From NCBI GenBank assembly GCA_029259635.1, contig JAJDEU010000043.1, positions 1 to 64,000 of the forward strand: a DNA stretch of 64,000 nt. Reading direction: 5' to 3'. This DNA comes from Planctomycetota bacterium. GTDB taxonomy: Bacteria; Planctomycetota; UBA1135; GCA-002686595. The notes under the pieces were generated by a model. The model did not search any database. It was not told the DNA's origin and saw nothing but the letters and a program-made list of their open reading frames with translations. How positions within the stretch are numbered: position 1 is the stretch's first letter; each line of letters starts with the position of its first letter. This document shows, piece after piece, positions 56,425 through 64,000 of the stretch. The position numbers and the translations under genes are program-made.

Positions 56425-58788
56425 ATGCGATTAGGAAAATTACGGGCGAGCGCGAGCTCGCGTTATTCGGGCAATCGAGGATCCATCCTTGTGATCAGCT
56501 TGGTTACGGTTGCGGCACTGTCGATCTTCGGATTGGCCCTGCTGATGACAGGGCTATCGGGCACCCGCTCTCTCAATCACCACAATGACGATTATCGTCT
56601 CTCGAGCGCGGTTGAGAGCGTCGCCATTTTGGCGGCGGACAACTTGTGGTCGGGTTACTGGGGAGCCAATCTCGCTGCCTTTCCCGGCGAGTCGGGCAGC
56701 ATCACGAACTTCCAGGCCTACCTGAATTCAATCGGAATCGTGGACAACGGACTCGGCGGGCCTCCGACGGCCGCGGAAGGCCAGAGCCTACTGGCAACCG
56801 TAGGGATTGCTGGCGCAGCTGTCGGCAACCCCGAGTTCAACAACGTCAACATTGACGCGGTACAGGTCTATCGCCGGGATGCCGCCGATTCCACACAGCT
56901 CTACCTAACGGTTTCAGCGAGCACAAACCGCGGTCAAGGCATCGTGAATCCTGTGCTCAATCGCGCTGTACAACAGGTCTACACGGTTGAACCGACTCAG
57001 TTCGACGGATTCGAATATGGAATCCTCGCGAACAATGTGAACTGCATCTTCTGCCATACGCAGGTCGATACGACCGACCGCTACTTCGATGCCAATCCCG
57101 GTCCGCTCGCGGAGTACGACCGCGCAAAAGTCGGCACCCTGGAGAGCCTCATGTTGCGCCACGACATGGACGGCAAGAACTGGGTTACGAACGACTATGA
57201 CTCCGACAGTATCGTCGCCGGAACGATCTACGTTCGCGGCGATGCGACGGATCACGCCGGCGTACCGTTTACTTCGGGAGACTGGAATTCGCTGAGTATG
57301 GCCGCTCTCGACTTCAACTCGGATGGCAAGATCGTTCCGGATGCGTTCGGCGAAGTGGGAATCAACAAGCTTGCGCCCGCGAGCTCACCTCCCATGCCGC
57401 TGGAGAATCTGTATCTCAACTATCCGTCGAACTACGAGGACATGGTGGATGGCGGCTTACCGAAGTCCTTTCCCCCGCCGATTCCGGATGACGGTGGAGT
57501 CGATCCGATTACCGGCCTTCCCGCAGGCGGAGGAGCCGGAAACAAGGTCGTCGACGACGAAGAGTTCTTCGCCGCTACCGTGAACTCGGAGGGTTCGCTC
57601 ACGTCGGGTTTCATTACGGTGTCGGATTCCGCTACGCCGATCACGACGGTTCCCGACTATCAGACCGCACTGACCACGGTGAACCTCGATGGAATTCAGA
57701 ACCTGGCGAGCGGCAATGTCATCCTGCGGGGCACCGAGGGCAACCCGATCCACATCGACGGTGATGTAGCGATCGACGGTGACCTGATCATCACTGGCCT
57801 GATTACCGGCGAGGGAACGATCACCGTCCGCGGGAATGTCTATATCCCGACGGATATCCAGTACCTCGATGGCGTTGATGAGAATGGCAATCGCACGTTC
57901 GGATACGCGCCCCAAGGAGGCCTGTACAACGGGCAAGTCAACAAGCTCGGTATCTCGGCCGGTGGAAATATCATGGTCGGTGACTACTTGCGACCGATGT
58001 TCTCGCCTTCAACGAGCACAACTATCGTGAGCGGTAACGATACGGCGCAGGGCTCGGGCACTGCGGACTGGTCTTTCTCGCTGGCCGAAATCACGCTCTT
58101 CAATCGCAGCGAGTGGATGAAGACACAAACCCTCTTGCCGGGTCCGTCGGATGACAATGCGGATCCCTCGACCTGGACGGTTCCGAATCCACACTACGTA
58201 CCGCCCGACGCGTTCGGCAATCCGTATTCGCCTCGCTACTACTCCTACGGAGTAGGCGACAAGATTCCCATGTACAACAAGGGCGGGCTCTACTACGACG
58301 CCGCTGCCGATACATGGCTGGGTGACTTCGAGGTACCGCTCGACTGGAACCCGGGACAACTGTCCTACTTGTCTTCGGCCGGCGCCGTCGTCTCACAGGT
58401 CTCACCCACGGATGGATGGATCACCGAGGACATGTACAAAGTGTCGCTCGACTACTTCATGAACATTCGGCCGGTCGGCAAACCGCTGTCGATCGATGCG
58501 TTGCTCTATACCAACAACGCCATCTTTGGAATTGTGAATCGCAATACGACGATGGCCGGTCAACTTCAAGTCAATGGAGCGATGGTCTGCTCGGACCTCG
58601 GGTTGCTCTCACCTGGCTATAAGTACACCACGGGTTTCGGAACGGACACAAACGTTCCGGGCTCCAACTACCTCATCGGTCTTCGTTTGAACTACGACAA
58701 GCGGGTCAAAAACCTCCTGAAGGTCACGAACCCCAACCAAGTCGAGATCAAACGCACCCTGTGGAACCCGACCTCCAACGTGTTGTAG
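56425..58788 (+). CDS. large PilX-like pilus/secretion protein with a CxxCH motif
   Basis: 787 residues from the ATG preceded by a clear AGGGGAAG ribosome site; an upstream TTG is less likely. The N-terminal membrane segment (ILVISLVTVAALSIFGLALLMTGL) is PilX/GspK-like. Residues 207-211 are C-I-F-C-H, a c-type heme attachment signature, in the segment after a helical region. Residues about 420-500 (IHIDGDVAIDGDLIITGLITGEGTI) look like bactofilin-type polymer-forming beta repeats. The rest is unrecognised. The two prepilins upstream suggest assembly into the same pilus-like structure. Whether heme is bound is unproven. Confidence 0.78.
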   Translation: MRLGKLRASASSRYSGNRGSILVISLVTVAALSIFGLALLMTGLSGTRSLNHHNDDYRLSSAVESVAILAADNLWSGYWGANLAAFPGESGSITNFQAYLNSIGIVDNGLGGPPTAAEGQSLLATVGIAGAAVGNPEFNNVNIDAVQVYRRDAADSTQLYLTVSASTNRGQGIVNPVLNRAVQQVYTVEPTQFDGFEYGILANNVNCIFCHTQVDTTDRYFDANPGPLAEYDRAKVGTLESLMLRHDMDGKNWVTNDYDSDSIVAGTIYVRGDATDHAGVPFTSGDWNSLSMAALDFNSDGKIVPDAFGEVGINKLAPASSPPMPLENLYLNYPSNYEDMVDGGLPKSFPPPIPDDGGVDPITGLPAGGGAGNKVVDDEEFFAATVNSEGSLTSGFITVSDSATPITTVPDYQTALTTVNLDGIQNLASGNVILRGTEGNPIHIDGDVAIDGDLIITGLITGEGTITVRGNVYIPTDIQYLDGVDENGNRTFGYAPQGGLYNGQVNKLGISAGGNIMVGDYLRPMFSPSTSTTIVSGNDTAQGSGTADWSFSLAEITLFNRSEWMKTQTLLPGPSDDNADPSTWTVPNPHYVPPDAFGNPYSPRYYSYGVGDKIPMYNKGGLYYDAAADTWLGDFEVPLDWNPGQLSYLSSAGAVVSQVSPTDGWITEDMYKVSLDYFMNIRPVGKPLSIDALLYTNNAIFGIVNRNTTMAGQLQVNGAMVCSDLGLLSPGYKYTTGFGTDTNVPGSNYLIGLRLNYDKRVKNLLKVTNPNQVEIKRTLWNPTSNVL

Positions 58789-58831
58789 GGATCTACTGCC
58801 GCGCTCCGAAGCGAGGGAGCCGGGAAGGCAA

Positions 58832-58865
58832 GCAGGAGGGAGAGGGTTCGACCTCTCCCTCCTGC
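58832..58865. terminator. hairpin between convergent genes
   Basis: Fourteen-base perfect stem GCAGGAGGGAGAGG and its complement with six-base loop, between the PilX-like gene and trxB. No T-run follows, so termination may be weak. Confidence 0.6.
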
Positions 58866-58895
58866 GTCGATTAACCGTGACCCGAGACGTCGGGC

Positions 58896-59828
58896 TCAGT
58901 GGGCTTGATCTTCGAGCCAGCGCTCGCAATCAATCGCGGCCATACAGCCCATGCCAGCAGCCGTGACGGCCTGGCGGTATTTGGTATCGGCGATGTCGCC
59001 GCCGGCGAAGACGCCATCGACACTGGTCTCGGTTCCGTTCTTCACCAGGACGTAGCCGGCATCATCCAAGTCGATCTTACCTTTGAAGATCGAAGAGTTG
59101 GGAACGTGGCCAATCGCGATGAAGAGTCCGTCGCAACTCAAATCGGATTGCTCGCCATTCTCGGTGTCCACCAGCTGCACGCCGTTCAGTTTTCCGGTCT
59201 CGTCCGTGAGATAGGCGGCGGGCTTCTTGTTCAGCAAGAACTCGATCTTGTCGTTCGCGCGTGCGCGCTCGAGCATGATGCTCGACGCGCGGAACCCCTC
59301 TCGACGGTGAACGACCGTCACCTTGCTGGCAAAGCGCGTGAGGTAGTTCGCCTCCTCCATCGCGCTGTCGCCGCCACCGATAACGACCAGCTCTTTGTCC
59401 GGGAAGAAAGCACCATCGCACGTCGCGCAGGCCGAGAGCCCGCGCCCCATGACTTCCTTTTCCCCCTCCAGCCCGAGCAGACGCGCGGAAGCTCCCGTGC
59501 AAATGATGACCGCCTTGGCTTCGAACTCGTCGAAGTCGGTCTTGAGCTTGAACGGGCGACTCGAAAAGTCGGCCTCGATCACCTGCCCGATGACGAACTC
59601 CGTTCCAAAGCGCTCGGCCTGCTTGCGGAAGTCCTCCATCATGGCCGGGCCCATCACGCCGTCCGGATAGCCCGGGTAATTTTCGACGTCGGTCGTAATC
59701 GTCAGCTGTCCCCCCGGCTGCATTCCGTCGATCATCAGGGGCTTCAGATTGGCGCGCGCGGCGTAGATAGCGGCCGTGTATCCGGCGGGACCCGAACCGA
59801 TGATGATGACTTCGCGGGGACTGCTCAT
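58896..59828 (-). CDS. trxB: thioredoxin-disulfide reductase
   Basis: 310 residues from the ATG of MSSPREVIII. FAD site GSGPAGYTAAIYAARA, NADPH site GGGDSAMEEANYL, redox active centre CATC in LSACATCDGAFF, and FAGGDIAD near the end. It reduces thioredoxin with NADPH. Sequence open upstream of the start is not coding. Ends before the hairpin terminator shared with the PilX-like gene. Confidence 0.96.
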   Translation of the reverse strand: MSSPREVIIIGSGPAGYTAAIYAARANLKPLMIDGMQPGGQLTITTDVENYPGYPDGVMGPAMMEDFRKQAERFGTEFVIGQVIEADFSSRPFKLKTDFDEFEAKAVIICTGASARLLGLEGEKEVMGRGLSACATCDGAFFPDKELVVIGGGDSAMEEANYLTRFASKVTVVHRREGFRASSIMLERARANDKIEFLLNKKPAAYLTDETGKLNGVQLVDTENGEQSDLSCDGLFIAIGHVPNSSIFKGKIDLDDAGYVLVKNGTETSVDGVFAGGDIADTKYRQAVTAAGMGCMAAIDCERWLEDQAH

Positions 59829-59964
59829 AGCTTGAATTCGTGGCTTCGCTAGACGTGGGAGAAGGAGCCGCCAAAGAGGGATGGACGGATCCTGGACGTG
59901 AGAGCTTAGTCGCGGGCCAGGCGGGGACAAGCTACTCTCCTTCGCTCTCGTCAAGTTCTCCCCC

Positions 59965-61005
59965 ATGCCCCCCTCAGACGAATCCTTCGCTTCCTGGCGC
60001 CCCCGGCTCTTAGAGCTCTGTGACGAAATCGGAAGCGCCACGCGTGCGCTGCTCCTCAACGCCTTGGAGCGAGGCAACTTGACCGCCATCTCGCGTGGCG
60101 TCGCGGAGGGAGCTGGCGACGTCACCTTCGGGCTCGACCTGCCGAGCGAAGAGCTGTTAACCGGTTGGCTCGTGGATCGCGCGCGGACCGGTCCGATCTC
60201 CGTCCTCACCGAGGATTCCGGTTGGCGTCACATGGGGCCGAATCCGAGCGGTGCTCCGGATGCCGAGCCCGTCACGCTCAGCGGCTTCGACCACGGAGGC
60301 CCGCGCATCGCCTTCGATCCCGTCGATGGAACGCGCAACCTCATGACCAACTTGCGCTCGGCCTGGACGGTCGTCTCCTTCGCTCCGCCGGGCTCGTGCA
60401 TGCCGCGTTGCTCCGACCTCACCGGCGGAATCGTGGCCGAGCTTCCGACGTCGCGCGCGCGGACGCGAACAATCCTCGTATCCGAGCGCGGAAAGCCGTG
60501 CCACCTCGAAGAGCGCGACCTCCTCACTTCAGTCGTGACCGCTGAACGCGAGCTGGTCGTGGACACCGATAACCGCGTCGACCACGGCTACTTTCCCTTC
60601 TTCCGTTACATGCACGATCTGCGGCCGGCGATTGCGCAGATGGAGGCGGACTTTCTCGCTCGCCTCGAGAGCATCGAGTCAGCGGATGTCCGCAACTGCT
60701 ACGACGACCAATACATTTGCTCCGCCGGACAACTCATCATGCTCGCGATGGGAACCTATCGCTTTGTCGTCGACCCGCGCGCTCTGCTCGCCGAGCGCCG
60801 CGGACGCCCCACGATCACCACCAAGCCCTACGACATCGGTGGAGCAGTCCTGTGCGCACAATCCGCCGGCTGCATCATCACGGCACCAGACGGTTCGGCT
60901 TTGGATTTCGACATCGACACGCATTCGCCGATCAGCTTTGTCGGCTATGCCAATGCTCCAACTCGACTCCGGCTCGAACCTCACTGGCTCGCGGTCTCGC
61001 GCTAA
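59965..61005 (+). CDS. inositol monophosphatase/FBPase-superfamily protein
   Basis: 346 residues. The metal site IAFDPVDGTRNLMTN is the D-P-x-D-G-T motif of the Li-sensitive phosphatase family; a Glu in TEDSGW occupies the upstream metal position; KPYDIGGAVLCAQSAGCIIT is the C-terminal metal and substrate motif (WDxAAG in IMPases). The protein is longer than typical IMPases (about 260-270), with an insert around residues 165-200. It hydrolyses a phosphate ester of an unknown sugar or nucleotide. Divergently oriented to trxB. Alternatives are a CysQ-like PAP phosphatase. Confidence 0.84.
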   Translation: MPPSDESFASWRPRLLELCDEIGSATRALLLNALERGNLTAISRGVAEGAGDVTFGLDLPSEELLTGWLVDRARTGPISVLTEDSGWRHMGPNPSGAPDAEPVTLSGFDHGGPRIAFDPVDGTRNLMTNLRSAWTVVSFAPPGSCMPRCSDLTGGIVAELPTSRARTRTILVSERGKPCHLEERDLLTSVVTAERELVVDTDNRVDHGYFPFFRYMHDLRPAIAQMEADFLARLESIESADVRNCYDDQYICSAGQLIMLAMGTYRFVVDPRALLAERRGRPTITTKPYDIGGAVLCAQSAGCIITAPDGSALDFDIDTHSPISFVGYANAPTRLRLEPHWLAVSR

Positions 61006-61078
61006 GCGCGAACGGAAGAGAGTCCGCTCTTAAGAGTTAGCGCTGAGTTGCCAACGCCAAACTCCGGCGTGCCCGCAA

Positions 61079-64000
61079 TCACTCTTCGACACGCATAACG
61101 ACGTCCTGCTCCGCTTCGTTGCCCCGAACCACGATGTTTCTAGCTTGCTCGGGGTATCCATCGGCTTTCACCGACACCTCGAACGCGCCGGGCGAAACCG
61201 GGCCGACTTGATTCGAATCACGCGTGCCGCCGATTCCATTCATCCTGGAGATTGCACCTCCGAAGCTGTGCAGATCGTTCATCGCGCGCCCTTCCGCATC
61301 GATCACACTGACTTCAATGGGAAGCGCATTCCCGTCGAGATCGAGAAGGACAATGTTCAAGACCGTTCCGGTTTCGATTTCCAGTGTGAGACGGTCGCCC
61401 TCCTTTTCGTCCACTCGAACAAGCTTGGAGAGCGGCGAGGCCAAATCTTGTGTGCGCGCCATAAAGGCGTAGACCCCCGGCGAGATGCCCTCGTAGATAA
61501 ACCGACCCGATGCATTACTGGTCGTGCTCGAGAGCGAGTCCACGGGAACGCCTGATGCATCGAAAGCAAAGATCGAGGCGCCGTTCACGGGCTTACCATC
61601 CTTGTCGACGACGTCGCCCTTTATCTCACAGGCTGGTCCCAGTTCGATATCGACCCGACTGCGGTCTTCATCCTCCGCCAACAAGATCGTGTCCGACAGA
61701 GTTCGTCCATAACCCGATGCTCCGCCTAGGAAGAGCGCCATCATCGAACTCCCCGCCCCGACGCTGTACGAACCCGGCTCGAGTCCTTCGAACTCGTAGC
61801 CTCCGTTCTCGTCGGTCTGGTGCTGACCCGGGAACCAATTGCGACGACCGCCCGACTCTTTCCCCGGCACGCCCACGCGACGAATGGTCACCGGTACATC
61901 CTTCGCGGGTTCGCCATCTGGATTGAAGACAGTGCCCGAGATGCGGCCAGCGGGAATCGCGAAGTCGAAGGTTACTGAAGAGACCGGTCGAACGCGCCGA
62001 AACTGCCGCAGTCCTTCAAGGGATTGTTGTGTCTTTGAATCTTCGACAAGTGGATCGACCGAGATGGTGTAGTCCCCGGGAAATGCGAGCTCGAGCTCGT
62101 ATCGTCCCGATTCATCGGTAGTAGCGCGAACCGTCTTCGCCGCCACGCCGTCGTGTTGTGGCTCGAACTCGACGCTGGCCGACAGCGGATTGCCTCGAAG
62201 AGTCACACGTCCGCTCACCGCTACGGGATCGCCGAGCCCCTCGACGACGCCGCCTAAGACAAGGTGAGTCGCTTCTCCCTCAAACAACTCGACCTCCGCG
62301 TAGAGCCGACGATTTCCGCGGTCATAGCTCTGCTCAATAACGAAGTCCTCATCCATGTAGTCGGCAGCATCCGGCTGACGCGTGGCGGGCCATGCCGTGA
62401 CGGTAACCGTTCCCGGCGTTTGGCCCTCGAACTCGGCCCAGCCGTTCGAATCGACACGAGAGGAATTGGAGATCTGGCCTCTAAACGTATTCACTCGCTG
62501 ATGCCCCCGAACTCTCACCGAGTAGTCCTCCACGGGTGAACCCTCCGAATCGAGAACTTCGACGGTCAAGGTCGCGCCCTCGCGCAGACGAATCGTGACG
62601 CCGGACAGGAGCTCTCCGGGGAATACCTCAAAAGGAGTCTTTGCCGAACTCACCCAGCTCTCGTGTTCCGCGACCAAGGAGATTTCGCCCGGCTGCAATT
62701 GGTTGAAGGTGAACTCTCCGCGCCCGTTCGTTCGAACCTTGATGGGCGCTTGCACTTCAGCGAGCAACAGATCGACGGTCTCGGTGGAGTTCATGCTGAG
62801 CGAAATTTCGGTTCCCGGAACAGCCGCCCCTCTCGGATCGACGACGACGCCCGAGATTCCGCCGAATCCAAGAACCTCGATTTGAAGCGGCGGCGTACTG
62901 AAGTCGATCGGTAAGCGAAAACCAAGCGGGGTCGAGCTCGCGAATCCCTCCGCGATTGCCGACACCGTGTAATCGCCTTCATCCAATCGTTCGATGCGAA
63001 AGCTCCCGTCCTCGGTGCTAAAGGAACGCTCGGATTCCTGATCCTTCCTCATCCAAACCGTCATCATGCTGCCGGCGCCATCATCGGCCCGCACCTGAAG
63101 CTCAAAGTCCTGCACCGGGTTTCCTTCCGCGTCTTTCACGAAGCCCGTCAAGAGCGGCTTCTCATCGAGCACGAGCCGCAGCTCTTCATCCTCGCTCGCC
63201 TTCACCCCGTCCATCCGGGCCATGCCCTCCACCCAGCGACCTCCGCTCTTGCGCGAAGCCCAAGCCCATATCGAACTCGCGCGACGCTTCAGACCGCCGA
63301 CCTCGAACTGCCCCGCTTCATCCGTCTCGGCGGTGCCGTACCGCGAGCGCCAGCTCGCATCCAGTCCCCCGGTCTTTTCCGTCGAGTCTCGCCCGACTTC
63401 AACGACGGCACCCGCGACGGGCGTGCCGTCCGGCCAGACGACGGTTCCGCGCAGAGCCCGACCTCTGCGCATTTTGAACAGGATGTCCGTCTCTTCGGCG
63501 CCGGGCTCCAACTCGAGCTTCTTCCGGATGGGCTTCCGGTACCCGTCGAGCTCCGCCGTCAACCGAACTTCACCCGGCGCGACGCCGTAGAGATCAAAGC
63601 TCCCATCGCCCCGACTCAAACTCTCCCGGGTTGCGAGCTTCGTCCGTTCGAACGCAACGTCATCGGAAGAGTTCATCACCACCAACCGTGCTCCGAGCAG
63701 CGGTTTGCCCGACGGATTCTCGACACGTCCCGAGAGGTGAGCGCCGCGCACCAAGTTGATCTCCAATTCAAGCTCTTCTCCGGGCACCAGCTCCAGAGAA
63801 TCCGAAACCGCCGAGGCCAAACGCGGCGGGTGCGAGACCAGAGTCCAGTCCACATTGGGATCGACACCGCGGAGCTCGAATTTGCCGTCGGCTGAGACCC
63901 GTGTCCGATGAAAAGCTGCAACACCTTCGCCTCCGTCCAGGTCGAAGAACGCGGGCATGTTCGTGTCCCGAAGAGCGGTGAGGTAAACCACGCCGCCCGT
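61079..64000 (-). CDS. carboxypeptidase-regulatory-like repeat surface protein, start outside window
   Basis: At least 973 residues, frame open to the window edge, so the N-terminus and any signal peptide are missing. It is built of about ten beta-sandwich units of 75-95 residues with G-x-V-x-(D/N)-x-x-G/P-x-P-(V/L)-x-G-A-x-V patterns (SGRVENPSGKPLLGARLVV; LRGTVVWPDGTPVAGAVV; GTVFNPDGEPAKDVPVTI), typical of CarboxypepD_reg-like domains in secreted proteins. No catalytic motif. Probably a large surface or extracellular binding protein; a C-terminal sorting motif was not recognised. Confidence 0.85.
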   Translation of the reverse strand, partial: TGGVVYLTALRDTNMPAFFDLDGGEGVAAFHRTRVSADGKFELRGVDPNVDWTLVSHPPRLASAVSDSLELVPGEELELEINLVRGAHLSGRVENPSGKPLLGARLVVMNSSDDVAFERTKLATRESLSRGDGSFDLYGVAPGEVRLTAELDGYRKPIRKKLELEPGAEETDILFKMRRGRALRGTVVWPDGTPVAGAVVEVGRDSTEKTGGLDASWRSRYGTAETDEAGQFEVGGLKRRASSIWAWASRKSGGRWVEGMARMDGVKASEDEELRLVLDEKPLLTGFVKDAEGNPVQDFELQVRADDGAGSMMTVWMRKDQESERSFSTEDGSFRIERLDEGDYTVSAIAEGFASSTPLGFRLPIDFSTPPLQIEVLGFGGISGVVVDPRGAAVPGTEISLSMNSTETVDLLLAEVQAPIKVRTNGRGEFTFNQLQPGEISLVAEHESWVSSAKTPFEVFPGELLSGVTIRLREGATLTVEVLDSEGSPVEDYSVRVRGHQRVNTFRGQISNSSRVDSNGWAEFEGQTPGTVTVTAWPATRQPDAADYMDEDFVIEQSYDRGNRRLYAEVELFEGEATHLVLGGVVEGLGDPVAVSGRVTLRGNPLSASVEFEPQHDGVAAKTVRATTDESGRYELELAFPGDYTISVDPLVEDSKTQQSLEGLRQFRRVRPVSSVTFDFAIPAGRISGTVFNPDGEPAKDVPVTIRRVGVPGKESGGRRNWFPGQHQTDENGGYEFEGLEPGSYSVGAGSSMMALFLGGASGYGRTLSDTILLAEDEDRSRVDIELGPACEIKGDVVDKDGKPVNGASIFAFDASGVPVDSLSSTTSNASGRFIYEGISPGVYAFMARTQDLASPLSKLVRVDEKEGDRLTLEIETGTVLNIVLLDLDGNALPIEVSVIDAEGRAMNDLHSFGGAISRMNGIGGTRDSNQVGPVSPGAFEVSVKADGYPEQARNIVVRGNEAEQDVVMRVEE

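Overview
The window is a continuous, densely coded stretch of GC-rich bacterial chromosome with about 47 protein genes and two tRNAs. kdsB (LPS Kdo activation), several lipoproteins, an LPS/exopolysaccharide-style glycosyltransferase group and a RND-type adaptor show a Gram-negative envelope. The mixture of MglA-type GTPase and roadblock proteins, HEAT/TPR exported proteins, Ig-like and carboxypeptidase-regulatory-like surface proteins, sulfatase-fold lipoproteins, DUF1844 and a lysine-repeat histone-H1-like protein fits a Planctomycetota or Myxococcota/deltaproteobacteria-like lineage. No rRNA is present, so the phylum is inference.

Layout. 1-5483: right end of a probable genomic island inserted at the 3' end of tRNA-Thr(CGU). 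It carries a CadC-like ArsR sensor followed by a RND efflux adaptor with an amplified Cys-rich region (cut by the window edge), an unknown protein, and a translationally coupled HTH-HTH-tyrosine integrase operon whose last gene runs antisense through the tRNA. 5577-17935: core and envelope genes (HEAT protein with a receiver-like domain, anmK, an NtrC-type regulator, LysM protein, a membrane glycosyltransferase, kdsB, pyrG, DUF1844). 17920-18038 is a perfect 58-bp inverted repeat with a 3-nt loop between convergent genes. 18043-24270: an AHSA1/ArsR pair, a phosphatase-superfamily protein, glutaryl-CoA dehydrogenase, an EI24 protein and metG. 24459-25104: HU preceded by a separate lysine-repeat protein.

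25747-29508 is a five-gene operon built around a Ras-like MglA-type GTPase with an unusual C-terminal transmembrane tail, three roadblock-domain proteins (one with TPR-like repeats) and a membrane protein; it is my best candidate for an undescribed system. 29770-35289 encodes two large exported proteins. 35564-37834 is gcvT-gcvH plus a lipoate/octanoate transferase. 37904-42823 is a membrane glycosyltransferase-like protein flanked by two sulfatase-fold lipoproteins that have Thr instead of the formylglycine Cys/Ser. After tRNA-Gln come tatC-cinA, a membrane coiled-coil protein with a BRCT-like end, coaE and rho.

49285-54284 holds three glycosyltransferases, one fused to a roughly 400-residue coiled coil. 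54618-58788 is a pseudopilin operon (two prepilins and a large PilX-like protein with a CxxCH motif). The window ends with trxB, an inositol-monophosphatase-like protein and a partial giant surface protein.
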